Shown in pieces: positions 21,148 to 31,700 of a DNA stretch of 64,000 nt. The stretch lies in the NCBI GenBank assembly GCA_000507305.1, contig DF241538.1, forward strand, positions 1 to 64,000, given 5' to 3'. A program made the translations under genes and the position numbers. The stretch comes from Breviolum minutum Mf 1.05b.01. Lineage: Eukaryota; Sar; Dinophyceae; Suessiales; Symbiodiniaceae. Positions within the stretch are counted from its first letter, which is position 1; each line of letters opens with the position of its first letter. Below the pieces are notes generated by a model that was given only the letters and a program-made list of their open reading frames with translations, was not told where the DNA came from and ran no database searches.

Positions 21148-21862
21148 AAAAAAAAACAAACAAACCACAAAAAGTAGACACTAAAAGGGATCATCACTCT
21201 GATTGTTTCACCAAAATTATCTTTTATAAATCCCCCAATATCTTCCAATTTTCCCAATTTTCCAATTGCATCCAATTGCTAAGGATCCATCGGGCCTCCA
21301 GCTGTGGCTCCACCTGACCTGCCAGTTGCAAAGTTAGCAGGAAACCACCCGAAACCCAAAAAGGAAAAGATATGGAAAATCCCCAAAGGCCTAAACCGCA
21401 TGGGCTTTCAGAGGTTGAGATGAGATTCGTTAGGTTTTTCCGGGAGCGTGTGTAACTAACATGGCTCAACTCCTGGAGAGCATAAGGATTTGGTGGTCAG
21501 ATGGTCAAATTAATACTTCCAAGTTCCCAAACAAATTGATGCAGAACATATGCAAAAACTCATTGTGAATATATTCCCTTCAAATTCCCGACGTATCTTT
21601 CATGGTGCCTGAAGTTGCACTGATTCCATGTTGAACACATCGAGTATATCAACTTAACGTATCTACATCATAGGCCTTCATAGATCATGGGTCCACCGAC
21701 AAATATGTTGGCCCTCCAGCATCTAGGTTTATTAAATGAAACACACGCAAAGTGCTTGGGCCTTCGGTGTTTTGGCCTCAGTTTTCCATGCCAATTTTGG
21801 AGTTGCTCCGCGCGGATATGCAGTTTTTTCCCATGTTCTTCCACTTGAAATGACTGCAAACA

Positions 21863-22109
21863 TTAAATTTGAAAATGTTGAAGAATGATCATAGACGAAA
21901 CAGGACGAATCATCATGAATGCTGGCTCAAATATCCCAAAGACCTGACTGAGGAGGACTTGAACAGATCAAGGACTTTGTTAATTGCAAAAAAAAACTTG
22001 TGACTTCATCCACCTGGTTGTAGTAGACAAGGCCAGCCCCTTCCATGCAGTTTGGTTTATGAAATGGCCCCTTAAATACACTATCGCCCTTGCAAATTGC
22101 ACCAGCCAT
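21863..22109 (-). CDS. candidate small two-exon protein
   Basis: An ATG at 22107-22109 opens MAGAICKGDSVFKGPFHKPN then CMEGAGLVYYNQ, donor CAG/GTGGAT. In phase 0, 21863-21943 (after AGTCAG) adds VFGIFEPAFMMIRPVSSMII then LQHFQI and TAA. Total is 58 residues with a 70-bp intron. The same DNA also works in a second frame from 22138 (DVFHQPYKSSWLVQFARAIV), so frame and start are open. A further exon-like stretch, 21747-21853, follows closely. Confidence 0.4.
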
Positions 22110-22126
22110 GAAGATTTATATGGTTG

Positions 22127-22220
22127 GTGAAAGACATCCTGCACCAGTTGAAATATTAAATATCCAATTATTTACAGGGTTTGATACATCCCAGGTGGTG
22201 CAGGATTTCTTCCATTAATA
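22127..22220. repeat. MITE-like element, CTGTTGATGG family (diverged)
   Basis: Carries CATCCTGCACCAGTTG, CATCCCAGGTGGTG and GGATTTCTTCCAT, the landmarks of the cleaner copies at 36897 and 48302. It lies between two predicted minus-strand exons. Confidence 0.65.
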
Positions 22221-22285
22221 TGGGATGATATAGGGGTGTTCAAGAAAAAGGCAAGCCGAAACTCCAAATGAAGTCCTGGACCTAC

Positions 22286-22367
22286 TTGAACCAAACTGTT
22301 CCGTTGGGGCGATGTTTGGAGGTTCAGTTTTGGGCCGTTGTCACCGGTGTTAGCAGTGTTCAAAACC
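22286..22367 (-). CDS. candidate internal exon
   Basis: After CAAG, VLNTANTGDNGPKLNLQTSP then QRNSLVQ, with donor CAA/GTAGGT. It may belong to the gene just downstream. Confidence 0.4.
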
Positions 22368-22456
22368 CTTGTTACATACTGGTTGCTTTAAGTTGATAGT
22401 TGTGAGCCAAATAATATCCGTCATATTATATCATATATCCCTCATATATGTATATA

Positions 22457-22545
22457 CCTAGAACGTAAATGGCCTCTATTTTGGAAGGTCAACCCCTCAA
22501 AACAAGGCCTTTTCCAATCAAAACAAGGGTCATTTGGGTTCTAGG
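22457..22545. repeat. MITE-like element, CCTAGAACCC family, TA target duplication
   Basis: Ends CCTAGAACGTAAATGGCC and GGTCATTTGGGTTCTAGG, set inside TA repeats on both sides. A sister copy is at 28460. Confidence 0.75.
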
Positions 22546-22805
22546 TATATATATATATATATAGGAAGATTTTTTGCAGAGAATCCTGCAGCTGAACCCC
22601 TTCACAAACAAAATGTTTTTTTCCATCACTGCTCATGTCAGCAACGTGAACCAAACCCTGACATGACATTCCATTACAGTACACTGATTGGGTAAACACG
22701 GGATCCTTACAAATGATTTGCTATTCTAATCTCTATCTTACTATCTCACTGGGTAGTATAATCCCCCACGCACAGCAAACAACCACGGTTTTGGTCACTG
22801 CCCAG

Positions 22806-22920
22806 CTGAGCACACCCAGCTCTTTGGAGGAGCAGCCTGTCAACACACCGCCGCCGGGCCGCCGGCCGATCGTGGAGTTTGCGTCGTTCCAAATGTTCGG
22901 AAGAATTGAAGATTTGAAGA
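22806..22920 (+). CDS. candidate exon in a GC-rich island
   Basis: After TGCCCAG the plus strand reads LSTPSSLEEQPVNTPPPGRR then PIVEFASFQMFGRIE. GC content rises sharply here. The minus strand is open too. No donor fixed. Confidence 0.35.
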
Positions 22921-23159
22921 TCCAACATTTGACTTTTTTCATTCACTCTGTAGTTCCTCTAACGTCCTCTAATCCATACAAATTAGGTGTCAAGAGAGTT
23001 CTACGAAAATGCTAGGATTTTTGTTGCATATGTATGAAAAATTGGCCACTAAAACCTATGGTCCCAAATCCGTGGTATCAACATTCTTTGGCACACAAAC
23101 ATGCACAAACATCGCCTCCTCCACTAACATCATTGCCTTGGTCTTGGCTGTTGACAGGT

Positions 23160-23920
23160 GAAAAAAAAGGGTCAAGGAATTGTATATCTGTATATATTGC
23201 TGTAAATCTAAATGTGCATATCTATATATATTTATATATACTTGTATGTAAACATTAAAAATATATTGTGTATACATGTGTATATGTGATGAACATCTGC
23301 ATTTTTGGTGAACACAACTAGTAACTAGGTAAATATAGATGAATATCCATGTATTTGCATTTGTGTATCTATAAAGCTAGGTATACGTATGTACATATAT
23401 GCATATACATGCAAAGAAACCAGTATGTATGCATTTGTATGTAAAATATGTGTGTTTGTACATCTTTAAAGATCATTGTATACGGATACAAATGAATGTA
23501 GAAATGAAAACGAATAAATGTATATGAATGTGTATAGACGTATTATGTGATTCAAACAAATGTATATACGTATACCTATGTATAGGTATAAGTGAATATC
23601 TATGCGGGATTATATGAGCAACGGACTAAACCTATTTCATCTGCGAAAGGGCGTGGCTGAAATGGTCATCGTTTTTTAATGTGTCCCTCATCGTTCCTGA
23701 GGATTTAACGTGTGTAATAAAATCAGGCAGACATGTGTTTCAAAAGTCATCGTTTTTTGTGTCACCCCTATCGTTCCTGAGAGTTTCATGATAGTATCAA
23801 GTATCAATGTCCTGGTGTGACTGTTCCAAATTGTCGGAGGTTTTGGCGGGCGCTCATATAAAAACAAGTTTCTATGTATAGATAATACATAATATATACC
23901 TTTACAATCCTTTACATGAC
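23160..23920. other. AT-rich intergenic stretch
   Basis: Long runs of ATGTATATA-like low-complexity sequence; no exon or element seen. A short repeated phrase, CATCGTTTTTTxxTGTGTC...TATCGTTCCTGAG, occurs twice (23667-23703 and 23747-23783). Confidence 0.6.
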
Positions 23921-23976
23921 TCCGGTGAGCAGTTTGCTACACCCACCCCAATGTGATTGTAGCATTTTGGTACCTC

Positions 23977-24047
23977 CTAAACCGTGCAATCTGGTGGTTG
24001 GGACGGTCTCAAAACCAATATATTCCCAGCAGCATTTTGGCCCTGAC
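23977..24047 (-). CDS. candidate terminal exon
   Basis: After TCAAAG, QGQNAAGNILVLRPSQPPDC then TV and TAG; a GTACC donor just past the stop is an alternative end. Confidence 0.35.
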
Positions 24048-24459
24048 CTTTGAAAATATATGATTTGCATTCTTTTGACAAGGCCCGGTAAAACAGAGCT
24101 TGGTCTACCTTTCCTGGCCAACGTCTTACTATATCAATTACTAGATGTATCTAGGTCTTTCTAGATCTTTCTGGGTTCATCGAATTCCTCTTTAATCCAT
24201 GTAAGTATATGTATCTACTCATATGTCTAATCTATGTATTACCTCATCTGATCTTGTCTTATCCTATCTCGACTTTGTATCCTATCTCATCTCGCTGTAG
24301 CTGGTTCAGACTGGTTTCACGTTTTCTTGTCGTAGTCCAAATTTGTCCTTCCATCACCGATTTGTTCTCTGGCAAGCTTTCTCAATAAAAGTATAGTCAA
24401 ATCTGAGTAGCATGTTAACTTTATTAAGTCCCCAAAAAACTAATTCCACTTTGATGGTT

Positions 24460-24736
24460 TCAGTCTAGGTCTGCCTTGGAGAGTATGGAAGAAAGTGCCA
24501 ATGTAAGTATGTGATGTGTACTTTCCATATATTGTATTGTCGATTTATGCCAGTGATTCCTTTTCGGCGTTTCTAGCCGCAATGGGTTCGACCCTCTCTT
24601 CCGACATGTCATGCGGTTGTCAACCCTGTCATATTCCAGCCTCGGACATTCACTTAGGTCCATGCTTGCTCGCAAAGCCCTTGCCGATACAGCAAGTAGT
24701 AACCTTTTCAAGACAGGGCAGACGTTCCTACCAATG
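24460..24736 (-). CDS. candidate terminal exon, about 91 residues
   Basis: After TTGTAG, IGRNVCPVLKRLLLAVSARA then LRASMDLSECPRLEYDRVDN, a basic stretch, and a TGA stop after SKADLD. Not recognised. Confidence 0.4.
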
Positions 24737-25431
24737 CTACAAGATGCTACAAGCCAATTGCTAAATGCAGTCTAACCATAATCAACATAACGAGGTGCCA
24801 AACTTTCTACTTAAAGTCCAGCGAAAAGCTTGCTGCAACTGAATTTTCAAGTGTTTCCTACCTGCTCACCGTGAGCAGTGTGGAACAAAATCCCTTGTGA
24901 CCTTCCATGGTACTGGGTTAGTTCATATGGATTTTAATTGCTTCCTATATCAGATCATAATCCCTCTATGTATACACATATATGTGTATATATATAAATA
25001 CTTGTATTACTCACTCCTCCAATCCTCTAAAAAAGAGACCAGCGCTGCTTCCACTCTTTTTTGACCAACTTAGTTGGCACGTAAACCGTGGGATGTGAGC
25101 GTCCCTCTTTCAAATCACATACTCTGGATGTGTTCTGCCCCGAGGAAGACAGAGAATCCAGGATAACCGGAGTTTGTGATTTGCCTCTCCTGAGATATGA
25201 GCCCCCCAGCAAATCCCCCCTCGAAGTATTGAGGGGGCTCAACTCTCCCATTGCCAAATAGAACACGCTCAATACTACTTGGGTAGGTGGGACAGAACAG
25301 TGACTACTCTTTCTGGGAGGTCGCAAAACCATGGAAAGAGTTGTTCTTTGATAACCATCTGGAAGGTTCATCAGAGGTTAAGAAATCCGGGATGATGGGT
25401 GAAACTGGGATGGAGCCTAAGCTGTCTAGAA

Positions 25432-25670
25432 NNNNNNNNNNNNNNNNNNNNNNNNNNNNNNNNNNNNNNNNNNNNNNNNNNNNNNNNNNNNNNNNNNNNN
25501 NNNNNNNNNNNNNNNNNNNNNNNNNNNNNNNNNNNNNNNNNNNNNNNNNNNNNNNNNNNNNNNNNNNNNNNNNNNNNNNNNNNNNNNNNNNNNNNNNNNN
25601 NNNNNNNNNNNNNNNNNNNNNNNNNNNNNNNNNNNNNNNNNNNNNNNNNNNNNNNNNNNNNNNNNNNNNN
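25432..25670. other. assembly gap (239 N) in the reverse transcriptase
   Basis: Interrupts the RT directly after its catalytic FFDDFWIVSK motif. After the gap the frame that fits the RT is no longer visible. Confidence 1.
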
Positions 25671-27370
25671 GCCTTAGATACTATCCAGAAGTCGTCAAAA
25701 AAGTGATCGCACTGTATCTTGAAGTATCTCATCAAGAACCTAGCGAACCACTCGGCCAACCTGTAGAAATTTGGCACTGCGTGTCCAGCACCGAAGGGTT
25801 GGGCATAGACCTCGTGGACCATTGCCTTTCCTTCATGAGGATTGAAGATGGCGGTGAGCGCTCGGGGAACATCCTCCGGATCCAAAGGCACTTGTCTGTA
25901 GGCAGCTTGCATGTCAGCTGTTGCTACAAGCACTTCTGTGCCTTGGAAATAGTCTGCCGTATGTTTAACCAATGCGGCGATAGCGTCGGTGTTTGCCATG
26001 GGGATCTTCTGCATCCGCTTTGCTGCCAGGTTCACCCAGCCGGACGTATGATCATCTATTCTCCTGAACTTTGGTTGCCCTTTTGAGTTCACTCCTTGTT
26101 TCAACCCAAAGCTTGGGACGACGTTACAATGTGACCCGTGGATACTCCTGGCCTCATCCAGGGTCATTCCAGTCCCTAGTGAGCCATCGTGGATCTCTCC
26201 AAGAACTTTGGACCAAATTGCTTGCGCCATGTCTTCTCCACCTTGACGTGCCATAAATTCAGTTTTCTTTATGGCCAAGGGTGCCCTTCTTTTCGAGGTG
26301 GATAGGAACTCTGATTCCTTTACCTTTTGAGGTTCCTCGAACTCAAGGAAGAAAGGTGAGCACGAAGCTTTCCCCGTGATGTTCAGGCCTTGCCTGCAAA
26401 GTAAGGGTACAGCCTTGTCTTCAATGTCTACAAAACCTTGCACTCTTTCCATAAGCCCCAGGTTCAGCTTCTCACCTATCCTTTTGAAGGTGCAACTGCT
26501 CCCTTCCTTAAGCTCGGAGTCTCTCCTGATCACTTCAGGGTCTCTGGATAACGATTCCAGGGCACTAAGAAGAGCCAGCCGTTCCCTATTCGGGTCCACT
26601 TGCTCTTTCTCCCAGATGGTGTTCCTGACATGGTCTTCCTTAACCGAAGAGGTACTGTCAAAAGGGTGTTTCAATCCCATAGCCTCCTTGAGATGTCTCA
26701 AGGGGTCGTTTATCCCATCTCTGATCATCTGGGTTCTTTTCCCAAAGGATGGCTGTCTCCCGGCTTCAACTGCCGAGGATCTGAGGGTAGTACTTTCCAC
26801 CCTCGATTCTGCACTTGGCCCCTCTCTCGAAGTTGGTGCTTCCAATTCTTCAAAGATAAGTCCCAGAGAGGTCCTTCTGTCCAAGCTCAATGCCTCCGCT
26901 TTTGAGGAAGCAGGAGCTTTCTCCAAGCTAGCGTGGGCGTCAGGGATACATCCTCCGAACTCGCTCACCATTGCCTGGGTGAGAGGGGCATTTGGTCCAG
27001 AATATATCTCACAAAAGGACTTGACCCTTTTGGTCCTGACCGCTTTGGTCATAGCAATGGCGTAGGCAGAACAAAAACCAGGAGGGTACTCCCTTTCTTC
27101 TCCGGTTATGAATTGCTCTACCCTGCCTTTGCTCACCAAGGGTCTCCACTTCTCGTGGGGTTTTCCAGTCCTAAGGCACAATCCGTTGCTAGGGCACTCT
27201 CTACCCAACTCTTGCAACTCTTCTTGATTGTGAATCAGGATCTGGTATTTTCTTCTCCTGCTGCCTTCAAACATGCAGGTGTGATAGAAGGTGCAATAAA
27301 CTCCCTTCATGCTCCTGACAAACTTCCACTCCCCAAGGTCTAAAGCTATAGATCTTCCAGAGGGTGCTCA
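25671..27370 (-). pseudogene. reverse transcriptase ORF of the retroelement (3' end in gap)
   Basis: The frame begins after a stop at about 27370 (LGEWKFVRSMKGVYCTFYHT). Counting from the methionine at 27310, the RT core lies at residues about 410-546: KFRRIDDHTSGWVN, then TADMQAAYRQVPLDPEDVPR (first catalytic Asp, about 467), QPFGAGHAVPNFYRLAEWFA, and HFFDDFWIVS (catalytic Asp pair about 539-540; Phe-Phe where many RTs have Tyr-x). Upstream residues about 100-400 are poorly conserved linker. The core has no stop before the gap, so the decay is mostly in flanking parts. Confidence 0.75.
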
Positions 27371-27668
27371 AGCGAGAAAGGCAATCCTTTCTTGTGCCTG
27401 ATGATGCATCTCCTGGCGGAGTCGGCTGCCATTTCAGTATCCCTGTCCATCCTGAGGCGTGCCCTTTTCGAGGTTTGTTACGTTCCTCGGGGATGCCTCT
27501 TGGATGGAGGGAGCTCCTGAGGGGCTTTGGAGGACATGAAACTCCGGGTATTGGGATTTCCCGGGCCCTGGAAAAAGTTGCACAGTTTGGAGCGAAATGG
27601 GCCGAATCAGCATTCATGGTTTCGTATTCAAACAACTCAGCATCCCTGAAAACATCACGACCCCTCAA
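27355..27668 (-). pseudogene. retroelement ORF with APNCATFSRAR motif, frameshifted
   Basis: Reads MNADSAHFAPNCATFSRARE then IPIPGVSCPPKPLRSSLHPR. The motif vaguely recalls the Pro-Cys loop of cytosine methyltransferases, which is only a guess. It should continue into the RT frame; the two frames pass each other at about 27355-27370, which marks a frameshift. Confidence 0.5.
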
Positions 27669-27805
27669 AAGATTTTAAGGGGGAAAAACGAAGAAAGCAA
27701 GGTCAACATCAGGACTCGACTTCAACGAATCCAAACACACAGGCGGCCCTTTTTTCGTACTCGGATCCCGCTCAGTCCGGCCACTACTGAGCCCCGGAGT
27801 TGTCC

Positions 27806-28360
27806 CTAGGCCTTTGATTTCTTCTCTTTGTCGGCCGCTTTGGCCCTTTCCCTATTGGCCTCTTTAGCCTTCTTCTGCTTGTCCTTCTGCTCCCTTCGCC
27901 AACCTGGTGGAATAACACACCGTGGTTCGTGGCGCTTCCCACAGACTATACATTTCCTAGCTGGCTTTTCAGCGTCGGCATTCTCTTTCCCCGAGTGCCC
28001 TTCCGATCTCGGAGAGGCCAAATCTGGTCGTTCACCAGTTGGCCTAACAGTGGGGGTATTGCGAGCACTCTCGGATCTTGCTTTGGCCTAGTCGGACCTC
28101 CCCGTGGCTTTTCTCCCTTCATAGATTTCACCTCTCCTGGGAGCCTTCAGATACCTCTCTGAAGCCACCTCAGGAGGTGTGGAAGTACCACGTCTCCTGT
28201 GATGTTCAGGAGAGACAGCCACCTTTTTGAAACCTGAGTTCCATCTCCTGGTGTTGTCCAGCTCAACACCAGGGAAGTTCTGATCTGCTGCAAACTGAGC
28301 AAAACTTTGCTTTCCACCCTCGCTCATCTTTCTCCCCCCGAAGTGTAGGAGAAAAAACAA
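27806..28360 (-). pseudogene. gag-like basic ORF with zinc knuckle, one in-frame stop
   Basis: From an ATG near 28327 it reads MSEGGKQSFAQFAADQNFPG, is rich in Arg and Lys, and meets TAG at 28088-28090. The same frame then stays open to 27806 and contains CIVCGKRHEPRC (C-x2-C-x3-H-x3-C), a short zinc-knuckle-like motif as in nucleic-acid-binding gag proteins, followed by a charged KKAKEANRERAKAADKEKK tail. A single stop therefore splits an otherwise continuous ORF. Confidence 0.6.
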
Positions 28361-28382
28361 ACGCTAGGTGGAGTGAGGGCTG

Positions 28383-28396
28383 TGAGCCAAAATGGC
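28383..28396 (-). other. relict dinoflagellate spliced-leader sequence
   Basis: The minus strand reads GCCATTTTGGCTCA, identical to 14 consecutive bases (positions 7-20) of the conserved 22-base dinoflagellate spliced leader; flanking bases match with small gaps (CGGT before, CAG after). It lies about 55 bp upstream of the gag-like ATG, where the 5' end of a trans-spliced transcript would be. Confidence 0.7.
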
Positions 28397-28459
28397 ACCG
28401 TCGTGCCGTCTTCTCAAGCATTTACGCAAGTATGTTAAAACACACAGCAAGTATATATA

Positions 28460-28550
28460 CCTAGAACCCAAATGACCTCTATTTTTGAAGGTCACCCACC
28501 CCCAAAACCAGGCCTTTTCCAATCAATACAAGGGTCATTTGGGTTCCAGG
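28460..28550. repeat. MITE-like element, CCTAGAACCC family, TA target duplication
   Basis: Ends CCTAGAACCCAAATGACC and GGTCATTTGGGTTCCAGG (one mismatch), flanked by TATATATA on each side. It shares the centre (AGGCCTTTTCCAATCAA) with the copy at 22457. Confidence 0.85.
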
Positions 28551-28737
28551 TATATATACATATAAAACTGGTTTAGCATAACCCCTACAAACACCCCAAA
28601 AAATCACCAAGGTTTTGGTCACTGATGTCTGATGGAGCAGTTCCTTGGCCCTTTTTTCGACAAGAGGCCTCCACTAGATCCAGAGAAGACCACCACAAAG
28701 TCATCTGGGAGTTTCAAAAGTCCTGGCCAACACCATT

Positions 28738-28852
28738 TGGGTGTTTCCAAAAATAGTGGTATCCCAAAATGGATGGTTTATAATGGAAAACCCTATTAAA
28801 CATGGATGATTTGGGGGTACCACTATTTTTGGAAACACCCATTTTCTTTAAT
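28738..28852. repeat. MITE-like element, GGGTGTTTCC family
   Basis: Long arms GGGTGTTTCCAAAAATAGTG and CACTATTTTTGGAAACACCC, nearly perfect, continuing into GTATCCCAAA/TTTGGGGGTAC. Both ends are followed by ATTT outside. Related copies lie at 37563 and 54226. Confidence 0.85.
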
Positions 28853-28933
28853 CAATGAAATTGGAATGCCAATTTCATTTCCAGGCATGGTCAGCTATAG
28901 ATGCCTATGGAACATTGGAAGAGAAAGGACAAC

Positions 28934-29049
28934 TTCTTTGGGGTTGCAGTCAAAATTTTCGCATTTTGGAATCTGCCTCTGTTTAAAGCATCCACTGCAG
29001 CAGATGCGGAAGAGAAGGACTCTTTGTCGAGCATGTGGGCCTGCAGGCT
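28934..29049 (-). CDS. candidate internal exon
   Basis: After CTTTGCAG, SLQAHMLDKESFSSASAAVD then ALNRGRFQNAKILTATPKK, donor AA/GTTGTC. It is downstream of the glycosyltransferase and may belong to a separate gene, together with the next entry. Confidence 0.45.
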
Positions 29050-29345
29050 CTGCAAAGGTTTCCTTGAGACCGAAACCGTCGAGATAAGAATGAGGATCGG
29101 TGGTTGAGCCCATTTTGAAAAAAACGAGTCAAATGCCAAGTCTTATGATCCAGAGGTGAAAATTCAAAATAACTGTTTGAAACCAACACCTAGATATCGC
29201 TAGATATTGATCATACATGATCATACTATTTCCAGGAAACAAAATCGGGATGTGGAAAAAACATGTTTCTAGATATAATAAGGGGACCCCAAAGCAGCAG
29301 CAGCAAATCCATTTTGCTGAGCAATAGACACAGCCTGTACCTGTG

Positions 29346-29480
29346 TCAAACTGCACCGGTGACCAACAAACCGTCGGGCACCATTGGTTCTCGAATTCTG
29401 CTGGCTTCCTTTGAAGTTCCCGTCCACCAAGTGCTTTCATCAAAGCATTCCTGCAATTGCAGTGATCTTAGCACGCTGTC
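29346..29480 (-). CDS. candidate exon between the glycosyltransferase and the next exon
   Basis: After TGTGCAG, DSVLRSLQLQECFDESTWWT then GTSKEASRIREPMVPDGLLV and TGA. A second frame (MMKALGGRELQRKPAEFENQ) is equally protein-like, so only the presence of coding sequence is suggested. Confidence 0.35.
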   Translation of the reverse strand, partial: DSVLRSLQLQECFDESTWWTGTSKEASRIREPMVPDGLLVTGAV

Positions 29481-29592
29481 CTGCACATTTGGGAGGGTCA
29501 GGCAGCAAAAAGTGCAACCATCCCTGAAAAGCATGAGAAAACCCCACGAAAAGATGCATCCAACGGCGGCATCAAAAAAAGTCGCCATTGGC

Positions 29593-31641
29593 TTATGCCC
29601 CACCCAACTTCTGTGGCTGGTCTAATGAGTCTACAGTGATGCTCAACAACATCTCAACGGCTCGATCAATACCACCAGCGTCACGGAGTTCTTGTGCACA
29701 TTTCTCAGCACGAGATTTGAAGCTCATATTGTTGAAGACTTCTGTGACTGCCTTGGCAACATCACCTTGGTACTTCAAGAGCTCTGTTGGTACATCTTCC
29801 AATTCACAAATGGGACGTGGTACTTGCAAACCCACAGCCAAGTCTGCTGCCTTTTGAGCGTTCACTGGTTGATCTGCAAAACCGGGACACACCACTACAG
29901 GAGTACCAAGACTCAGAGACTCCATGAAGCTATTCTGACCTCCATGGGTTAAGAAGAGATCAACACCAGATTTCAACAAATCTACCTGTGGCATCACAGG
30001 CAAACACAAGGCATTCTTTGGTACCTGCAAGTTCTCCAAAGCATCACTTTGTGGTCCCAGAGAAATCAATAGTAAAGGTGCATCGGGTGCATCTGAACCC
30101 AGTGCCTTGCAGAAAACAGATAAAAAGCGAAAAATATCATTCCGAAGTCCCAAAAATCTCATGGAAGAGATATGAAACAACCAAATATACTACCAGTACA
30201 ACTTTGAAAACCCAAACAACCAACAAAACAAATACTTAAATACGATCAAATATATTCAAAAAAAACTCACATACATGTTTTTCCATTCTTTTCCAACTTT
30301 TCCTCCAAAACAACCAGGCCTCAAAAGCTCCTTTCCAGGCTGCTTGACACAATTCTTTTCCTGTGAAGCCTTTTGGTTCATTCTCCACTTTCATGCGATG
30401 TTCCCAACCAACCTCCGGCGCATCACCCGTGATGACTGTTCCCATGCTGCAATACACCACCTTTCGACCATCTTTCTTAGCCTCCTTCAACTGGACAACC
30501 GGATCGCCTTGGTGAAGAGAAATTCGCAACGAAATGATGAGACAATATAGGTTTCATTCAAGATGATCATGCAATCGTTCACGAACAGATACCAAAACAT
30601 GGAGAATCTATCCTAGATATCACAAAACAACATAAAGACATTAAACCAAAAATAAAAAAATATCTATCCTCCCTAAAAAGTAACATATCCCCTGAAAATA
30701 GGCCATCTCAAAAGGAGAATTCATCTTCCAACCATCCATTTTCAGGGTGCGAAAATATTCGTTTTTAGGGAGGGTACATCACATCCTTTAAAAACCACCA
30801 AGTTTCAGTGGCTTTCTGTGGTTTCACCTCTCTCCTCACCTTCCTTGAACTTGTGGCCTGCTGCACGTTTGGCTCCAGCTTTGTCTAGCAATGGGCCGAC
30901 ATAGATGAATTTAGTCTTGGCTGCCTCATAGATTTCCCTCAAGTTCTCTGGCAAAGGATCAGCCAAGAATTCAGCTGTAGTAACCAAGGTAAAGATCGAA
31001 TTGATTGCAACAACACATTTTCCAATGGGTTCCATTTCATCATTGTAATCAATCTTCACATTATATTTGGCTCTCAAACGTTGGAAGCATTCTTGCAAGG
31101 GTTGGTAGTTTTTCCGATGTTCCAAGCATTCTTCCACGGTCAAACCCATTTTGTGAAGGAAGTCCTTGGTTGCTGAAGCCATACTACCTGGACCTGCTGT
31201 GGTCAACAAACCGACACAAGGAATCTTCAAGATTTCCGTTGCTAAGCATGCATCACGGTTCATCAACGGACAGCATACCACAACTTGTGCCTTGAGTCTT
31301 TTGAGCCATCGCAAAATGCCTGGAAGCATCATCTCACTCATAATCTCCTTCAGTTTCATCATGGCAACCATCAACTTCTCATTCTCTAAGCCATATTCTT
31401 TTTGCATGTCAGTCAATGCCCCAAACATATCGGGTGATCGACCTTCATACATTTCTGGCATCTCCAATACTTCATCATGGAATTCTGCACCAGTCCCTTC
31501 AATGGCGTCACGCATTTGTTCACGGCAAAGGTAAGAAACTTGATGACCACCTTCCACTAAAGCCCTTGCGACAGGCAAAGATGGATTCAAATGTCCTGAA
31601 GCCATAGGGAAAATGAAGGCAAAACGACGTGGCTGAGACAT
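29593..31641 (-). CDS. UDP-glycosyltransferase (GT1 family), complete, three exons
   Basis: Would transfer a sugar from a nucleotide sugar to a small acceptor; substrate unknown. Exons 30840-31641, 30320-30507 and 29593-30105 give 500 residues, normal for GT1. The N-terminus MSQPRRFAFIFPMASGHLNP carries the acceptor-side HLNPSLPVARAL motif. The C-terminal donor-binding region has FLTHGGQNSFMESLSLGTPV then CPGFADQPVNAQKA, the family signature with His, Asn/Ser, Glu and Asp-Gln. The end, DQPQKLGGA, has no membrane anchor, so it is probably cytosolic, nearest to the microbial MGT type. Intron 1 is GT-AG (332 bp). Intron 2 is best read as GC-AG (GAG/GCC to AAG/GCA), because the GT alternative at 30274 adds 15 residues that the family lacks. 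Confidence 0.9.
30674..30779. repeat. inverted-repeat element inside glycosyltransferase intron 1
   Basis: Arms CCTCCCTAAAAA and TTTTTAGGGAGG plus inner CCCTGAAAATAGG/CCATTTTCAGGG. It makes up a third of the intron but does not touch the splice sites. Confidence 0.65.
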
Positions 31642-31700
31642 GATGATGATGTGCTCTCCTGTTTCAGGCCACTTTTGGGAGGTTTTGGGCGGTGGATTTT

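Larger units (their letters stand above)
25027..28402 (-). mobile_element. degenerate retroelement with spliced-leader-like 5' end
   Basis: Runs on the minus strand from a spliced-leader-like sequence (28383-28396) through a basic gag-like ORF with a zinc knuckle (28360-27806), an ORF with a cysteine motif (27668-27355) and a reverse transcriptase (27370 to the gap and beyond). Frames are broken by a stop and frameshifts. An open frame to 25027 may be its 3' part. No LTR, integrase or poly-A tail was recognised. The RT style and the APNCATFSRAR motif recall, from memory, a repeat class common in Symbiodinium genomes; a DIRS-like relationship is possible but unproven. Confidence 0.65.

Noticed and set aside
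21747-21853. Exon-like ISSGRTWEKTAYPRGATPKL followed by a short terminal exon
   Set aside because: It would need a 24-bp intron and starts 10 bp from the end of another model; kept only as a remark.
24580-24610. tRNA-like GGGTTCGACCC
   Set aside because: The arm next to it does not pair, and no acceptor or anticodon stem is found; it lies in a better coding frame.
27364-27678. Plus-strand ORFs over the retroelement (also 26376-27065)
   Set aside because: They are antisense shadows of the element's minus-strand frames.
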